A DNA stretch of 64,000 nucleotides from Streptosporangium sp. NBC_01495 (GCF_036250735.1 NZ_CP109430.1:2914001-2978000); one strand, 5' to 3'; positions 1 to 8,603 are shown, numbered from the stretch's first letter. A program made the numbers and translations. The notes: a model not told the origin generated them from the letters alone.

Positions 1-956
1 TCGCCCTGGTACGCCGCCGCAGCCCGCTGTGGACCACCGTCGCCGGTCTGACCGTGGCCGCGCTCGCCATCCTCGTCACCCGCCTCGTCCACCTGCCCGC
101 CGAACCCAGCCCCGCCACGTCCCTGGGGGTGGCGGTACTCGTCGGCTCCGCGGTCAGGACGCTGCCCGTCCGCACGGCCTGCGCGGTGGCCGCCGCGGGA
201 CTGGCCGTGGTGGCGGGCGGCCTCCTCGTCAATCCCGGCTCGGCCGTGCCGGTGGTGAGCGGTCTGTTCTGGCTCGTCGCCCTGATGCTCGGGGTCGGCC
301 TCCGGCTGCTCGCCGCCCGCCACCGTGCCGTCGTCGAGCGGGTACGACGTGCCGAACGCCTTGAGCTGGCCAGGGAACTGCACGACGTCGTCGCCCACCA
401 CGTCACCAGCATCGTGCTCCAGGCCCAGGCCGCCCAGCTCGTCACCGCCAGGCATCCGGAGAAGGCGGCCGGATCCCTCGCCGACATCGAGACCGCGGGC
501 TCGGAGGCCCTGGCCGCCACCCGCCGCGCGGTCGGCCTCCTGCGCGACGCCGCTCCCGCCGCCGAGGGCCACGAACGGCTCGGTGAGCTGATCGAGGGCT
601 TCGAGAGCCACGGCCGCCGGGCGCACCTGCGGCTGGACGCCGAGCCGTCCAGCTGGCCGCCTGAGGTGAGCAGCACCGTGTACCGGATCGTGCGGGAGGC
701 GCTGACCAACGTCTCCCGGCACGCCCCGCACGCCCGCGAGGTCACCGTCCGCGTCACCCAGCACGAGAGGACCGTCACGGTCGAGGTCGAGGACGACGCC
801 CCGCGGACACCCGCCCGCCGCTACCGCCGTGCCGGGTACGGCCTCATCGGAATGCGCGAACGTCTCGAAGCCCTCGGCGGCACCCTGACCACCGGCCCGC
901 GCCCCGGCTCCGGCTGGTCCGTCCGCGCCACCATCCCCACCGGCGAACACCGATGA
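1..956 (+). CDS. Sensor histidine kinase, NarL/DesK type (5' end outside window)
   Basis: The reading frame is open from the window edge, so the N-terminus is missing. The visible part starts with several hydrophobic segments, then a HisKA_3 dimerisation and phosphoacceptor motif (ARELHDVVAHH, at about 366-398) and a HATPase domain with an N-box-like stretch (NVSRHAPHA) and a G-box (GYGLIGMRERLEALGG). This is the layout of a membrane sensor kinase of the NarL/DesK class, which autophosphorylates on the His of HDVVAHH and passes phosphate to a LuxR-type regulator. The regulator gene lies 150 bp downstream on the same strand, so the two are very probably a pair. The signal sensed cannot be read from the sequence. 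Confidence 0.92.
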   Translation, partial: ALVRRRSPLWTTVAGLTVAALAILVTRLVHLPAEPSPATSLGVAVLVGSAVRTLPVRTACAVAAAGLAVVAGGLLVNPGSAVPVVSGLFWLVALMLGVGLRLLAARHRAVVERVRRAERLELARELHDVVAHHVTSIVLQAQAAQLVTARHPEKAAGSLADIETAGSEALAATRRAVGLLRDAAPAAEGHERLGELIEGFESHGRRAHLRLDAEPSSWPPEVSSTVYRIVREALTNVSRHAPHAREVTVRVTQHERTVTVEVEDDAPRTPARRYRRAGYGLIGMRERLEALGGTLTTGPRPGSGWSVRATIPTGEHR

Positions 957-1106
957 CGCCGCCCGCACCGGTCAGGGAGCGACGATGACGAACGACGCCG
1001 CCCGCGCCCGTCAGGCAGCACCGATGACGAACGATGCCGCCTCTCCCGCGCCCGTCAGAAAGCGACGATGCCGGATGACGTCGCCCGTGCCCCTCAGGGA
1101 GCGACG
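953..1106 (+). repeat. Degenerate tandem repeat between kinase and regulator
   Basis: Four imperfect copies (953-984, 985-1023, 1024-1067, 1068-1106; 32, 39, 44 and 39 bp) share a core of GATGACG, GCCGCCCGC, CCCGTCAGGGAGCGAC. Each unit starts with an ATG and ends in a purine-rich Shine-Dalgarno-like stretch, so the translation start signal of the downstream regulator is repeated four times. Only the ATGs at 1068 and 1107 are in frame with the regulator. The first ATG overlaps the kinase stop codon. Confidence 0.8.
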
Positions 1107-1763
1107 ATGACCATCCGGGTGCTTCTGGCCGACGACCAGGCGATGATCCGGGCCAGCCTGCGGATCATTCTCGAAGACCAGCCCGACATCACCGTGGTCG
1201 CCGAGGCGAGCGACGGTGTCGAGGCGATCGAGCAGGCCCGCAGGACGCGCCCGGACGTGTGCCTGGTGGACATCCAGATGCCCCGCCTCGACGGGATCGA
1301 GGTCGCCCGCGCGCTGGCCGAGGCCCCGCCCAGGGTGGTCATGGTCACCACGTTCGACCTGGACGAGTACGTCTACGGCGCGCTGCGCTGCGGCGCGGCC
1401 GGATTCGTGCTGAAGGACGCGGGTCCCAGCCTGCTGGTCGAGGCCGTACGGGCCGCGTACACGGGGGACGCGCTCATCTCACCGTCCATCACGCTGCGAC
1501 TGCTGCGCCACCTCGCCGACCGCGGAACCCGGACCAAGGCCCGCGTACCCGCACAGCCCCTGACTACCAGGGAGACCGAGATCGTCCAGGCGATCGGCAG
1601 GGGACGCACCAACCAGGAGATCGCCGATCAGCTGTTCATCTCGCTGAGCACGGTCAAGGGGTACGTGTCGGGCATCATGACCAAGCTCGGCCTGCGCAAC
1701 CGGGTCGAGATCGTGGCCTGGGCCTGGGAGAGCGGCATGACGAATCCGGGATACCCGGGATAA
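1107..1763 (+). CDS. Response regulator, NarL/FixJ family
   Basis: A 218-residue two-domain regulator. The receiver domain has the acidic pair DD at 9-10, the phosphoacceptor Asp55 in VCLVDIQMP, the Thr of VTTFD and the Lys of VLKDAG. A LuxR-type helix-turn-helix follows (TNQEIADQLFISLSTVKGYV). The start chosen is the ATG at 1107, preceded by AGGGAGCGACG. An in-frame ATG at 1068 would add 13 residues derived from the upstream repeat and not part of the family. It is the expected partner of the sensor kinase upstream and should act as a DNA-binding transcription factor when phosphorylated. Confidence 0.93.
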   Translation: MTIRVLLADDQAMIRASLRIILEDQPDITVVAEASDGVEAIEQARRTRPDVCLVDIQMPRLDGIEVARALAEAPPRVVMVTTFDLDEYVYGALRCGAAGFVLKDAGPSLLVEAVRAAYTGDALISPSITLRLLRHLADRGTRTKARVPAQPLTTRETEIVQAIGRGRTNQEIADQLFISLSTVKGYVSGIMTKLGLRNRVEIVAWAWESGMTNPGYPG

Positions 1764-1869
1764 CGGCCGGCGCCACCAGGTGCCCCCGGAGGGCGATCCG
1801 GTAACCGGTGGGCATCGGATGCGGTGATATCGGCGACATGCGGGATCAATCATCGGGTAGGCATGCCCC

Positions 1870-3330
1870 ATGTCTTCTTCGCGGTACGAAGGGTGGTTGC
1901 TGGCCGGGCGGTACCGTCTCGTGGCCGGGCTGGGCAGAGGCGGCATGGCGACGGTGTGGCGTGCCCGTGACGAGTTCCTCGGACGTGGGGTGGCGGTCAA
2001 GGAGGTCGTGATCCCGGATCACCTGGCCGGGCCGGAACGCGAGGTCCTGCTGGAGCGCACCATGCGGGAGGCGCGCCTCGCCGCGCGGCTGAGCCACCCC
2101 AACATCGCCGCGGTGTACGACGTGGTGCGGGCCGACGGCCGCCTGTGGATCGTGATGCAGCTCGTACGCTCACGCAACCTCGCCGAGGTGATCGCCGAGG
2201 AGGGGCCGCTGCCCGCACCCACCATCGCGCGCGTCGGGCTTGAGGTGCTGTCGGCGCTGGAGGCCGCCCACGCGGCCGGAGTCATGCACCGCGACGTCAA
2301 ACCCGCCAACATCCTGCTCACCGATGACGGGCACGCGATCCTGACCGACTTCGGGCTGGCCACCGCCGTCGACGAGGATGTGTCCCTCACCAGGACGGGG
2401 ATGGTGGTGGGCACGCCCGCCTACATCGCCCCCGAGCGCGCCGGCGGCGTCGCGTCGAGTGCGGAGAGCGACCTGTGGTCCTTCGGGGCCACCCTGTACG
2501 CCGCCGCGGAGGGCCGCTCCGCGTTCGGGCGCGGCACCGCACTGGCCACCCTCGCCGCCGTACTGACGGCCGACCCCGAACCGTTCCGGCACGCCGGGCC
2601 ACTGGCGCCCGTCATCACCGGCCTGCTCGACAAGGATCCCGCCCGGCGCACCGACGTCGCCCGTGCCCGGAGACAGCTGGGGGACGTGGCCGCGCTGTGG
2701 GAGCGGGGCGTGGACAGCACCGCGGCGCCCTTCCTCGCCGCCCGCGAGGCCCCGGTCGCCGATCGGAATCCCACCGGTCCCACCGGCCTCTCCGAGACCG
2801 ACGGCCGTTCCACGGGTTGGCGTTTTCACGAAGACGCCAACCGTCGTTTCGCGGGTCATCTCCCTCGTGAGGACGCCGATCGTCGTTTCACGGATCGCCA
2901 CCCTCGTGAGGAGGCCGGGCCCACCTCGACGCGTCAGCGGGTCACCAAACGTCGGCGCCTGTCAGCCGGTGTCGCGGTTCTGACCGTCGGCATTCTCACC
3001 GCCACCGCCGTTGCCGTCACCGCCGAACGGCGAGGTGGCGGGTCGGGCCCACCGGAGCGGGTCGCTCCTTCCGGGGGCGTTCCCGTCACGGCGCCACAGC
3101 CCACCCGTACCCCCGAGACGCGGCAGGTGCTCGACGAGGGGCACCTCGACGCCACACCTCGCCGCGGCGGGCGGGCCGATGCCACCCCCGCGCCGACGGC
3201 CGCCGAATCCTCCGGGACCGGTGAGAAGGAGGCCAACCCCAACTCCAACAGGTACAAGACCAAGGACAAGAACAAGGGGTACAAGCCGACGCAGCGCGGC
3301 AACGGCCGGGGAAACAGTAAGAACCATTAG
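1870..3330 (+). CDS. Membrane-anchored Ser/Thr protein kinase (PknB/Hanks type)
   Basis: A 486-residue protein with a complete Hanks-type kinase domain: glycine loop 20-26 (GLGRGGMA), Lys44 in VAVK, catalytic loop HRDVKPANILL at 140-150, DFG at 160-162 and an APE-like APER. One transmembrane helix near 364-384 follows an Arg/Lys stop-transfer cluster, leaving an extracytoplasmic tail of about 100 residues that becomes rich in Lys, Asn and Gly. There are no PASTA repeats. The juxtamembrane linker holds two adjacent 13-residue copies of the type DA(N/D)RRF..(H/R).PRE, encoded by a 39-bp direct repeat at 2833-2910. It is monocistronic by spacing. Substrate and signal are unknown. Confidence 0.93.
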   Translation: MSSSRYEGWLLAGRYRLVAGLGRGGMATVWRARDEFLGRGVAVKEVVIPDHLAGPEREVLLERTMREARLAARLSHPNIAAVYDVVRADGRLWIVMQLVRSRNLAEVIAEEGPLPAPTIARVGLEVLSALEAAHAAGVMHRDVKPANILLTDDGHAILTDFGLATAVDEDVSLTRTGMVVGTPAYIAPERAGGVASSAESDLWSFGATLYAAAEGRSAFGRGTALATLAAVLTADPEPFRHAGPLAPVITGLLDKDPARRTDVARARRQLGDVAALWERGVDSTAAPFLAAREAPVADRNPTGPTGLSETDGRSTGWRFHEDANRRFAGHLPREDADRRFTDRHPREEAGPTSTRQRVTKRRRLSAGVAVLTVGILTATAVAVTAERRGGGSGPPERVAPSGGVPVTAPQPTRTPETRQVLDEGHLDATPRRGGRADATPAPTAAESSGTGEKEANPNSNRYKTKDKNKGYKPTQRGNGRGNSKNH

Positions 3331-3370
3331 CCGCGCCCGCTGAGCGGCGCCGTTTCGCGGCCGAGGCACC

Positions 3371-3674
3371 GGCCTGCCCGCCTTCCGGCGTGGCGCTGAC
3401 GACGTCCGTCGTCCGGGAGAGGGGCCGACCCGTCCGCCTTCCGGGGCGGCGCGGGCCCGTTCGCCTTTCGGGGGAGGGATCGACCTGTTCGCCTTCCGGG
3501 GCGGCGCGGGCCCGTTCGCCTTTCGGGGGAGGGGTCGACCTGTCCGCCGTCTGGGGCGGCGCCGACTCGTTTGCCTTTCAGGGGAGGGGTCGACCTGTTC
3601 GCCGTCCGGGGCGGCGCTGACTCGTTCGCCTTTCGGGGGAGGGGCCGATCCGTTCGCCGTCCGGGGCGACAGGG
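3371..3674. repeat. 55-bp minisatellite, about 5.5 copies (intergenic)
   Basis: The whole gap between the kinase and the sigma factor is filled by a 55-bp tandem repeat: a degenerate copy at 3371-3425, units at 3426-3480, 3481-3535, 3536-3590 and 3591-3645, and a partial copy to about 3674. Each unit contains CCTTCCGGGGCGGCG and GCCTTTCGGGGGAGGGG. The period is not a multiple of three, so it shifts frame every copy and is not coding in any one frame. Confidence 0.9.
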
Positions 3675-3808
3675 AACCTGCCGGTGGGCACGCCCGTGAC
3701 GTGTCATGCTCCCGCCGGACCGCGACGCGGCGCGGCCCCTCGTGAACATGGATCGGGGTTGCGCCGAACTACTCGTGTCCGACGTACCCCTCCGAAGGAA
3801 CAGCCTGC

Positions 3809-4396
3809 ATGTCAGCTCCCCCTCAAGGCTCGGCGCCTCCGATGGAGGTCACCGACGCCTGCCTGATCGAGCAATCGTGGCGTCACCCCGAACGGTTCGG
3901 CGCCCTCTTCGATCGCTATTTCGACATCATCCACCGCTACGTGCACATGCGCCTGGGCGAGTCGGCCGCGGACGACATCGCCGCGGAGACCTTCCTGCGC
4001 GCCTTTCGCGGCCGACGGAGCTATGACGTCGACCGCCCCAGCGCCCGCGCCTGGCTGTACGGCATCGCCTCCAACCTGGTCGCCGATCACCGGCGCGGCG
4101 AGGCCCGGAGGTATCGGGCCCTGGCCAGAAGCGCCGAGTCCCCGGACGTCGCGAGTCATGACGACCGCGTGGTCCAACGCGTGTCCGCGGAGATCATGCA
4201 GCCGCGACTGGCCTCCGGCCTGGCCCGGCTCTCGGCCGGAGACCGGGATGTTCTGATGCTGGTCGCGTGCGCCCAGCTCAGTTACGAGGAGGTGGCCGAC
4301 GCCCTCGGCATCCCTCGGGGAACGGTCGGTTCACGTCTCAACCGCGCCCGCAAGAAGCTCCGCAAGATCATCGGTCCCTATGAGGAGGCGCTGTGA
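3809..4396 (+). CDS. RNA polymerase sigma factor, ECF-like sigma-70 family
   Basis: A 195-residue protein with sigma region 2 at about 29-70 (LFDRYFDIIHRYV, ADDIAAETFLRAF) and region 4 at about 141-186 (LSAGDRDVLMLVACAQLSYEE, IPRGTVGSRLNRARKKL). It lacks regions 1.1 and 3, as expected for an extracytoplasmic-function sigma factor. The ATG at 3809 is preceded by GAAGGAAC at normal spacing; an internal ATG at 3842 is less likely. Its stop codon overlaps the start of the next gene (TGATG), so the membrane-anchored partner is translationally coupled and could be a regulator or target of this sigma factor. Confidence 0.92.
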   Translation: MSAPPQGSAPPMEVTDACLIEQSWRHPERFGALFDRYFDIIHRYVHMRLGESAADDIAAETFLRAFRGRRSYDVDRPSARAWLYGIASNLVADHRRGEARRYRALARSAESPDVASHDDRVVQRVSAEIMQPRLASGLARLSAGDRDVLMLVACAQLSYEEVADALGIPRGTVGSRLNRARKKLRKIIGPYEEAL

Positions 4397-5523
4397 TGAA
4401 CGATCTCCAGACGATCAAGGCTCACCACGACGGTCTGCCGGGACCCGCTCCCCAGGTCGCCGCACGGGCGTGGGACCGGCTGACGGCCGAGGCCGAGGCC
4501 GAGCGGGCCGGTGGCGCTCCTCACGAGCCGGGTCCGTCGCGTCCTCGCCGCCTACACGGTCTTGGCCGTGGCCGCGTCGCGCTCAGGGCCGTCGCCGTCG
4601 CGGGGCTCGCGGCGGCGGTGACCGCGGGCGTGATCGTGGTGGGCGGAGACGACGGCTCGTCCCCGTTCGGGGCCCGACCGGCGAACGCCGCGGAGCTCCT
4701 TCGGTATGCGGCCGTGGTGGCGGCGGGAGAGGACCCGAAGCCTCGGCCGGACCAGTTCCTCTATGTCGACCGTAAGGACGTCACGTGGACCTTCGGCTTC
4801 GGCCGAGGTGACGGGAGGTACGAGTACGCGCAGGATGTTCGCCGTGAGGTGTGGGTCCCCGCCGCCGACCCCGGCAAGGCCCTGGCGCGCTCCACGTTCG
4901 GAAAGAAGCACACGATCAGGGGCCGGAGCCTGGTGCCCGGGGAGGTCCCCGGAACGGTGGAGTACCAGCGTGCCGGTCAGTGTCACATGGACGTTACCCG
5001 CGCGCCGTCGAAGAGTGCCGGAGACCTTCCCACCGACCCCGACCTGCTTCTCACGCACGTCCGTGAGGAGGCGGAGGCGGTGGTCCGCGCCGAGAAGCCC
5101 GCACCGGGAGAGGCTCCCGCGAGCGGCGACCAGATCAACCGCCGGATCGAGAGGACCGTCGTGATGAAGCTCATCCTCCTGCTTGAGAATCCCTTCACCT
5201 CCTCCCAGACTCGCGCCGTGGTCTTCGGCGCCCTGTCGAGGTTGCCCACCGCGACCATGGTCCCCGAGCTCACCGATCCGGCGGGCCGCCGCGGCCTGGG
5301 GGTCTCGATCAGCTATCAGGGCCCTGACGGCCTGGAACGAGAGGAACTCGTCTTCGAGCCCGAGACATACAAATTCCTCGGCTGGCAGAGCTGGATGAAA
5401 AGGACGGGAGGGCTCGGGGGTACCGGGGAGGTCATGCGCGGCGGCACGGCGATCATGACGGTCAAGGTCGTCGATTCCATGCCGGAGGTTTCCAAGGACG
5501 CCAAGACGCCGACGTACTGTTAG
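4396..5523 (+). CDS. CU044_5270-type membrane-anchored protein coupled to sigma factor
   Basis: About 375 residues. A short cytoplasmic N-terminus is followed by one transmembrane helix (RAVAVAGLAAAVTAGVIVVG, near 55-80) and a large extracytoplasmic domain. The layout matches actinobacterial proteins annotated as CU044_5270 family, which usually sit directly downstream of an ECF sigma factor. No anti-sigma zinc finger (HxxxCxxC) is visible, so it cannot be called a classical anti-sigma factor. The start is either the ATG at 4396, overlapping the sigma stop by one base, or the GTG one codon earlier. Coupled translation suggests fixed stoichiometry with the sigma factor. The biochemical role is unknown. 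Confidence 0.8.
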   Translation: MNDLQTIKAHHDGLPGPAPQVAARAWDRLTAEAEAERAGGAPHEPGPSRPRRLHGLGRGRVALRAVAVAGLAAAVTAGVIVVGGDDGSSPFGARPANAAELLRYAAVVAAGEDPKPRPDQFLYVDRKDVTWTFGFGRGDGRYEYAQDVRREVWVPAADPGKALARSTFGKKHTIRGRSLVPGEVPGTVEYQRAGQCHMDVTRAPSKSAGDLPTDPDLLLTHVREEAEAVVRAEKPAPGEAPASGDQINRRIERTVVMKLILLLENPFTSSQTRAVVFGALSRLPTATMVPELTDPAGRRGLGVSISYQGPDGLEREELVFEPETYKFLGWQSWMKRTGGLGGTGEVMRGGTAIMTVKVVDSMPEVSKDAKTPTYC

Positions 5524-5596
5524 CCGTCGGCGGCCCTTGGTCACCGGCATCCTGACCGGTGAGGCTCGCCGAACTCGCGTCCCTTTCGATGCCCCG

Positions 5597-5627
5597 CCCC
5601 CGCGTCCGCGACGTCCGGACGCGGGGG
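5597..5627 (+). terminator. Strong hairpin 1 after sigma operon
   Basis: Perfect 12-bp inverted repeat (CCCCCGCGTCCG / CGGACGCGGGGG) with a 7-nt loop, about 75 bp past the stop of the sigma-factor partner gene. There is no U-tract, as is usual for actinobacterial terminators. Confidence 0.75.
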
Positions 5628-5664
5628 ACACCGGTCGTGCGGCCCGCGCGCCGCGGGCACACGG

Positions 5665-5702
5665 CGGGGCTCCGGTGGTGAGCGACGACCACCGGAGCCC
5701 CG
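5665..5702 (+). terminator. Strong hairpin 2 after sigma operon
   Basis: Perfect 15-bp inverted repeat (CGGGGCTCCGGTGGT / ACCACCGGAGCCCCG) with an 8-nt loop, 37 bp beyond the first hairpin. Two consecutive GC-rich stems make a tandem terminator insulating the gene at 5805. Confidence 0.8.
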
Positions 5703-5804
5703 GGCGTGTGCGTTCCGCGCACCGTGAATATGGGTCTCGACGAGATCGGGTGACTGTTCTAGCGTGAGGGGCGCCCACCCCCCCTTCGGCGTTTGGAACG
5801 TTCC

Positions 5805-6638
5805 ATGGTGACTCAGGTGACCCTCGACGACACCGATTACGGTGAGAACCAGTCCCGCGACGCGTGGTTGATGCGTGAGGGGGGTGAGATCACGGCGCGG
5901 CGCAACATCGCCACCTTCCACCTCGTCCCGCGGCCCAACCTGTCCGGCCAGGCGAAGAAGGCGAAAGCCATGTACATCACCGGGGTGAGCACCGGCATCG
6001 GCACCTACGTGGAGGTGGGCTCCAAGGTGGTGAGCGAGGTGCGCATCAACCTCAGCCACTCGGAACACCGGGTGATCGAGGACACGGACAACGGCATCAG
6101 GAAGCTCATCGCCGACAAGGTCTACCCCGGCGAGTACGTCATCGACTGGATCTACACCGAACGCCCCGCCTGTCCGGACGCGTGGGCGAAGGGCAAGAAG
6201 GTGCACGACGGATGCCTGAGTGAGATCGAGAAGCTCGAAAGATTTCAGAAGGAGCGGGTCCACGACGTCGGCCCCAAGGGTTTCGAGCCCTACGGGTCCC
6301 GTACCGACCTCGGCATCGTCGTCTACAGCTCGTTCTCCTCGGCCGCCGAGATCAAGATCGCCCACCGGTTCGCCGCGATCAGGCGAAGCGCCGTTCTGGC
6401 GCTGGCGAGCAGACTCACCAAGCTTTACCGGAAGGACTACGAGATGGACACCTCCGAGGAGTACGACCTCGTGCTGTACGACAAGGGGTACGGCGAGCAG
6501 GCGAAGGCAGTCGCCGAAGAGAGTCTGGCGACCTGGCACGACTACACGTTCACCCCGAAACAGCACGCCGCGTTCGCCGAGGAACTGCAGAAGCACGCCG
6601 ACGAGATCTACTTGAAGGAGAAGGAGAAGGCGAGCTGA
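5805..6638 (+). CDS. Uncharacterised protein with deaminase-like H-x-E / P-x-C...C motif
   Basis: A 277-residue protein with no annotated family recognised with certainty. Near the middle it has HSE at 85-87 (NLSHSEHRVIED), a strand ending in YTERPAC with Cys123, and Cys137 in HDGCLSEIEKL. The order H-x-E, E-R-P-x-C, long spacer, C matches the zinc site of nucleic-acid or nucleotide deaminases of the cytidine-deaminase superfamily, including bacterial versions with a long insert between the two cysteines. The C-terminal third is helical and charged. No signal peptide or membrane segment is seen. Start: ATG at 5805; a TTG at 5793 is possible. It stands alone behind a tandem terminator. Function is inferred from the motif only. 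Confidence 0.6.
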   Translation: MVTQVTLDDTDYGENQSRDAWLMREGGEITARRNIATFHLVPRPNLSGQAKKAKAMYITGVSTGIGTYVEVGSKVVSEVRINLSHSEHRVIEDTDNGIRKLIADKVYPGEYVIDWIYTERPACPDAWAKGKKVHDGCLSEIEKLERFQKERVHDVGPKGFEPYGSRTDLGIVVYSSFSSAAEIKIAHRFAAIRRSAVLALASRLTKLYRKDYEMDTSEEYDLVLYDKGYGEQAKAVAEESLATWHDYTFTPKQHAAFAEELQKHADEIYLKEKEKAS

Positions 6639-6837
6639 CGGCTCCGCCGGTGGCCACCGGCGGGTGTCGAAGCGCGCGCCCGGCCGGGGTGCCGGTGTCC
6701 GGTGTTCACCGCCGTCGTGTGAGTGGTGTGTGTCCGAGAGACGACGTGTGTGGTGTGCGCCCGGGAGACGCTCTCGAACCGGAGCCGGGGCCGGACCCCG
6801 CGCCCGCGAGGGGCCCGGCCTCGACGGCTCGGAGTGG

Positions 6838-7047
6838 TCAGCTGAACTCGCCGTTCTTGACGCCGTCGATGAAGGCGGTCCACTCGGTGGCGGTGAAGAC
6901 GAGTGCGAGGCCGGTGGTGTTCTTGCTGTCGCGGACGGCCCGGCGTCCGCCGGACAGTCCGGCGACCTCGACGCATTCGCCGCCGTTGCTCCCCGAGCGG
7001 GTGGACTTGACCCACGTCGCCTCTGCCAGTTCCCGGTTCAGATCCAT
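6838..7047 (-). CDS. DUF397 domain protein
   Basis: A 69-residue protein fully matching the DUF397 pattern: W.KSTRSG.NGGECVEVA near the N-terminus, then VRDSKN and a C-terminal F...EWTAFIDGVK.GEF. Such proteins are found almost only in actinomycetes, next to an XRE regulator with a DUF5753 domain. Here the start lies inside the end of the XRE gene (10-nt overlap), so the two are co-translated. By analogy with BldB/AbaA-orfA-type systems the pair may form a developmental or antibiotic-regulation module with the ATPase encoded divergently. That role is inferred from the family. Confidence 0.93.
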   Translation of the reverse strand: MDLNRELAEATWVKSTRSGSNGGECVEVAGLSGGRRAVRDSKNTTGLALVFTATEWTAFIDGVKNGEFS

Positions 7048-7868
7048 CTCTTGGTCGTCTCCTTGATCAGCTTCAACGACTCGCGCTGGGACAGCGCCTC
7101 GGCGCGGATCGTGTCGTACCGCAATGTTAGAGCGGCGACCTCGTCGGGGCGATCGGTTACCTGACCCGAACCGGCCGACTCGATGTAGGCCGCGTTGACC
7201 ACGCCCCTGCGCGCGTGCGCGAGGACGAAGCCCCCGTTGATGCCGGACGTCGTACGGGCGTCGAGGGGGAGGATCTGGATCGCGATGTCGGGGCGCTCGC
7301 CGATCTCGGCGAGGTGGCGGAGCTGCGCCGCCATCACGCCGTCCGCGCCGACGGGGCGGAGCAGGACGCCCTCGTCGATGACCGCCCAGAGCATGGGACG
7401 GTTCGCCCGGTCGAGGATGGCCTGGCGCTCCATCCTGGCCGTGACGTACTCCTCCAGCTGCTCGGGGGTGATGCGGGGCTCACCCCGCAGGATCGCCTCG
7501 GCGTAGTCGCGGGTCTGGAGCAGGCCCGTGACTACGAGAGGATGCCAGGTCCGCAGGGTCTCGGCCTCCCGCTCGATCTCGATCCAGGGCCTGAACCAGT
7601 CGGGCAGCTGGCTGCCCACGTGGCTGACGAGATCCCACAGGTTCGTCAGGGCGCCGTCGAGCTTCAGGACCTTGTCGATCTGCTGGGTCATCTCCCGGGG
7701 AGCCTTCCGGTGGGTGAGCTCCACCATGCTCACCAGGCTGACCGACCATCCGATGCGATCGGCCAGTTCCTTTTGACTGAGTCCTGCCTCTTTGCGACGC
7801 CTGCGGAATTCTGCGGCGAAGTATTCCTTTGGGGAGACGGTGGAGCTAATGCCCGGGGGGATGGTCAT
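7038..7868 (-). CDS. XRE-family regulator with DUF5753 ligand-like domain
   Basis: A 276-residue protein. The N-terminal helix-turn-helix covers about residues 16-75 (AGLSQKELADRIGWSVSLVS), and the rest is the DUF5753 domain (VTGLLQTRDYAEAIL, PDIAIQILPLD). The start chosen is the ATG at 7868, preceded by GAGAGGACAGAA; an upstream in-frame start would add residues outside the family. It is transcribed with the DUF397 gene and diverges from the ATP-binding protein at 8058 across a 189-bp promoter region. Likely a local DNA-binding regulator; its ligand is unknown. Confidence 0.92.
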   Translation of the reverse strand: MTIPPGISSTVSPKEYFAAEFRRRRKEAGLSQKELADRIGWSVSLVSMVELTHRKAPREMTQQIDKVLKLDGALTNLWDLVSHVGSQLPDWFRPWIEIEREAETLRTWHPLVVTGLLQTRDYAEAILRGEPRITPEQLEEYVTARMERQAILDRANRPMLWAVIDEGVLLRPVGADGVMAAQLRHLAEIGERPDIAIQILPLDARTTSGINGGFVLAHARRGVVNAAYIESAGSGQVTDRPDEVAALTLRYDTIRAEALSQRESLKLIKETTKRWI

Positions 7869-8057
7869 TTCTGTCCTCTCGTGAATACACACCCGGCTCC
7901 ACACATCCGTGTAGTGACCGTGCGTTCGGAGTCACTACCGACAGTAGTGGTTGTTTGGGATTCTTGGAATACTCAGCGGGTGGTCGCCTGGACTCGGGTC
8001 AATGAGGCGAGGAAGCCCGGAAGGCGCACCTGCGGGTTGGGCGAAAGGGCATTCACC

Positions 8058-8513
8058 ATGCAACCGGCCAGAAAGCTGGGGGAGATCTTCCTGCGGAGAG
8101 AACCCGAATCAGTTTCGAGTGCACGCGCGATGGTGCGGGATCTCCTCGGTGTCCAGCACCCCGCCTACGAGCAGGTGCGGCTGGCCGTCTCCGAAATCAC
8201 CACGAACGCCGTCGAACACTCCACTCCCGGCCCGGTGGGAGACCTGGTCATGGTCGCCCTGAAGGTGGTCAACGACTTCATATACGTGGAGGTCACCGAC
8301 CCCGGTTCCGCGTCCAGTAAGCCACATCTCCGGGACGGCCCGTCCCCGGACGCGGAGGACGGGCGAGGATTGTTCATCGTCGACGAACTCTCGTCGGGAA
8401 ACTGGGGCGTCCGCGACTTCGGGGCGGTTGGCCGTACGGTGTGGTGCGCCATTCCGGCCGAACCCGCGACCCCCGTGGAGGAGGCCGCCATTCTCACCGT
8501 ACGGCCGGAATAG
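8058..8513 (+). CDS. RsbW/HATPase_c_2-type ATP-binding regulatory protein
   Basis: A 151-residue single-domain GHKL ATPase: N-box LAVSEITTNAVEHS, G1 box VTDPG and G2 box DGRGLFIVDEL. It lacks a histidine-kinase dimerisation domain, so it belongs to the anti-sigma/anti-anti-sigma kinase-like group that is very numerous in actinomycetes. Start: ATG at 8058 after GAAAGGGC; the frame is open much further upstream but that part lies antisense to the XRE gene. Its location opposite an XRE-DUF397 pair is the common arrangement of this trio. The partner protein is unknown. Confidence 0.88.
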   Translation: MQPARKLGEIFLRREPESVSSARAMVRDLLGVQHPAYEQVRLAVSEITTNAVEHSTPGPVGDLVMVALKVVNDFIYVEVTDPGSASSKPHLRDGPSPDAEDGRGLFIVDELSSGNWGVRDFGAVGRTVWCAIPAEPATPVEEAAILTVRPE

Positions 8514-8603
8514 CGGGCGCGGCGTCCCGCGATATCCGCCAATCAGCAGAAAATCTGACTCCCACACTCCACAAGCGTGGCGTGTAGTCCTTACGCGTTT
8601 TTG

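Noticed and set aside
3390-3620. Short open frame through the 55-bp repeat
   Set aside because: The 55-bp period changes frame each copy, so the product is not repetitive in one frame and no ribosome-binding site is present.
7215-8057. In-frame N-terminal extension of the HATPase protein
   Set aside because: It is antisense to the XRE gene and not part of the family; the ATG at 8058 has its own ribosome-binding site.
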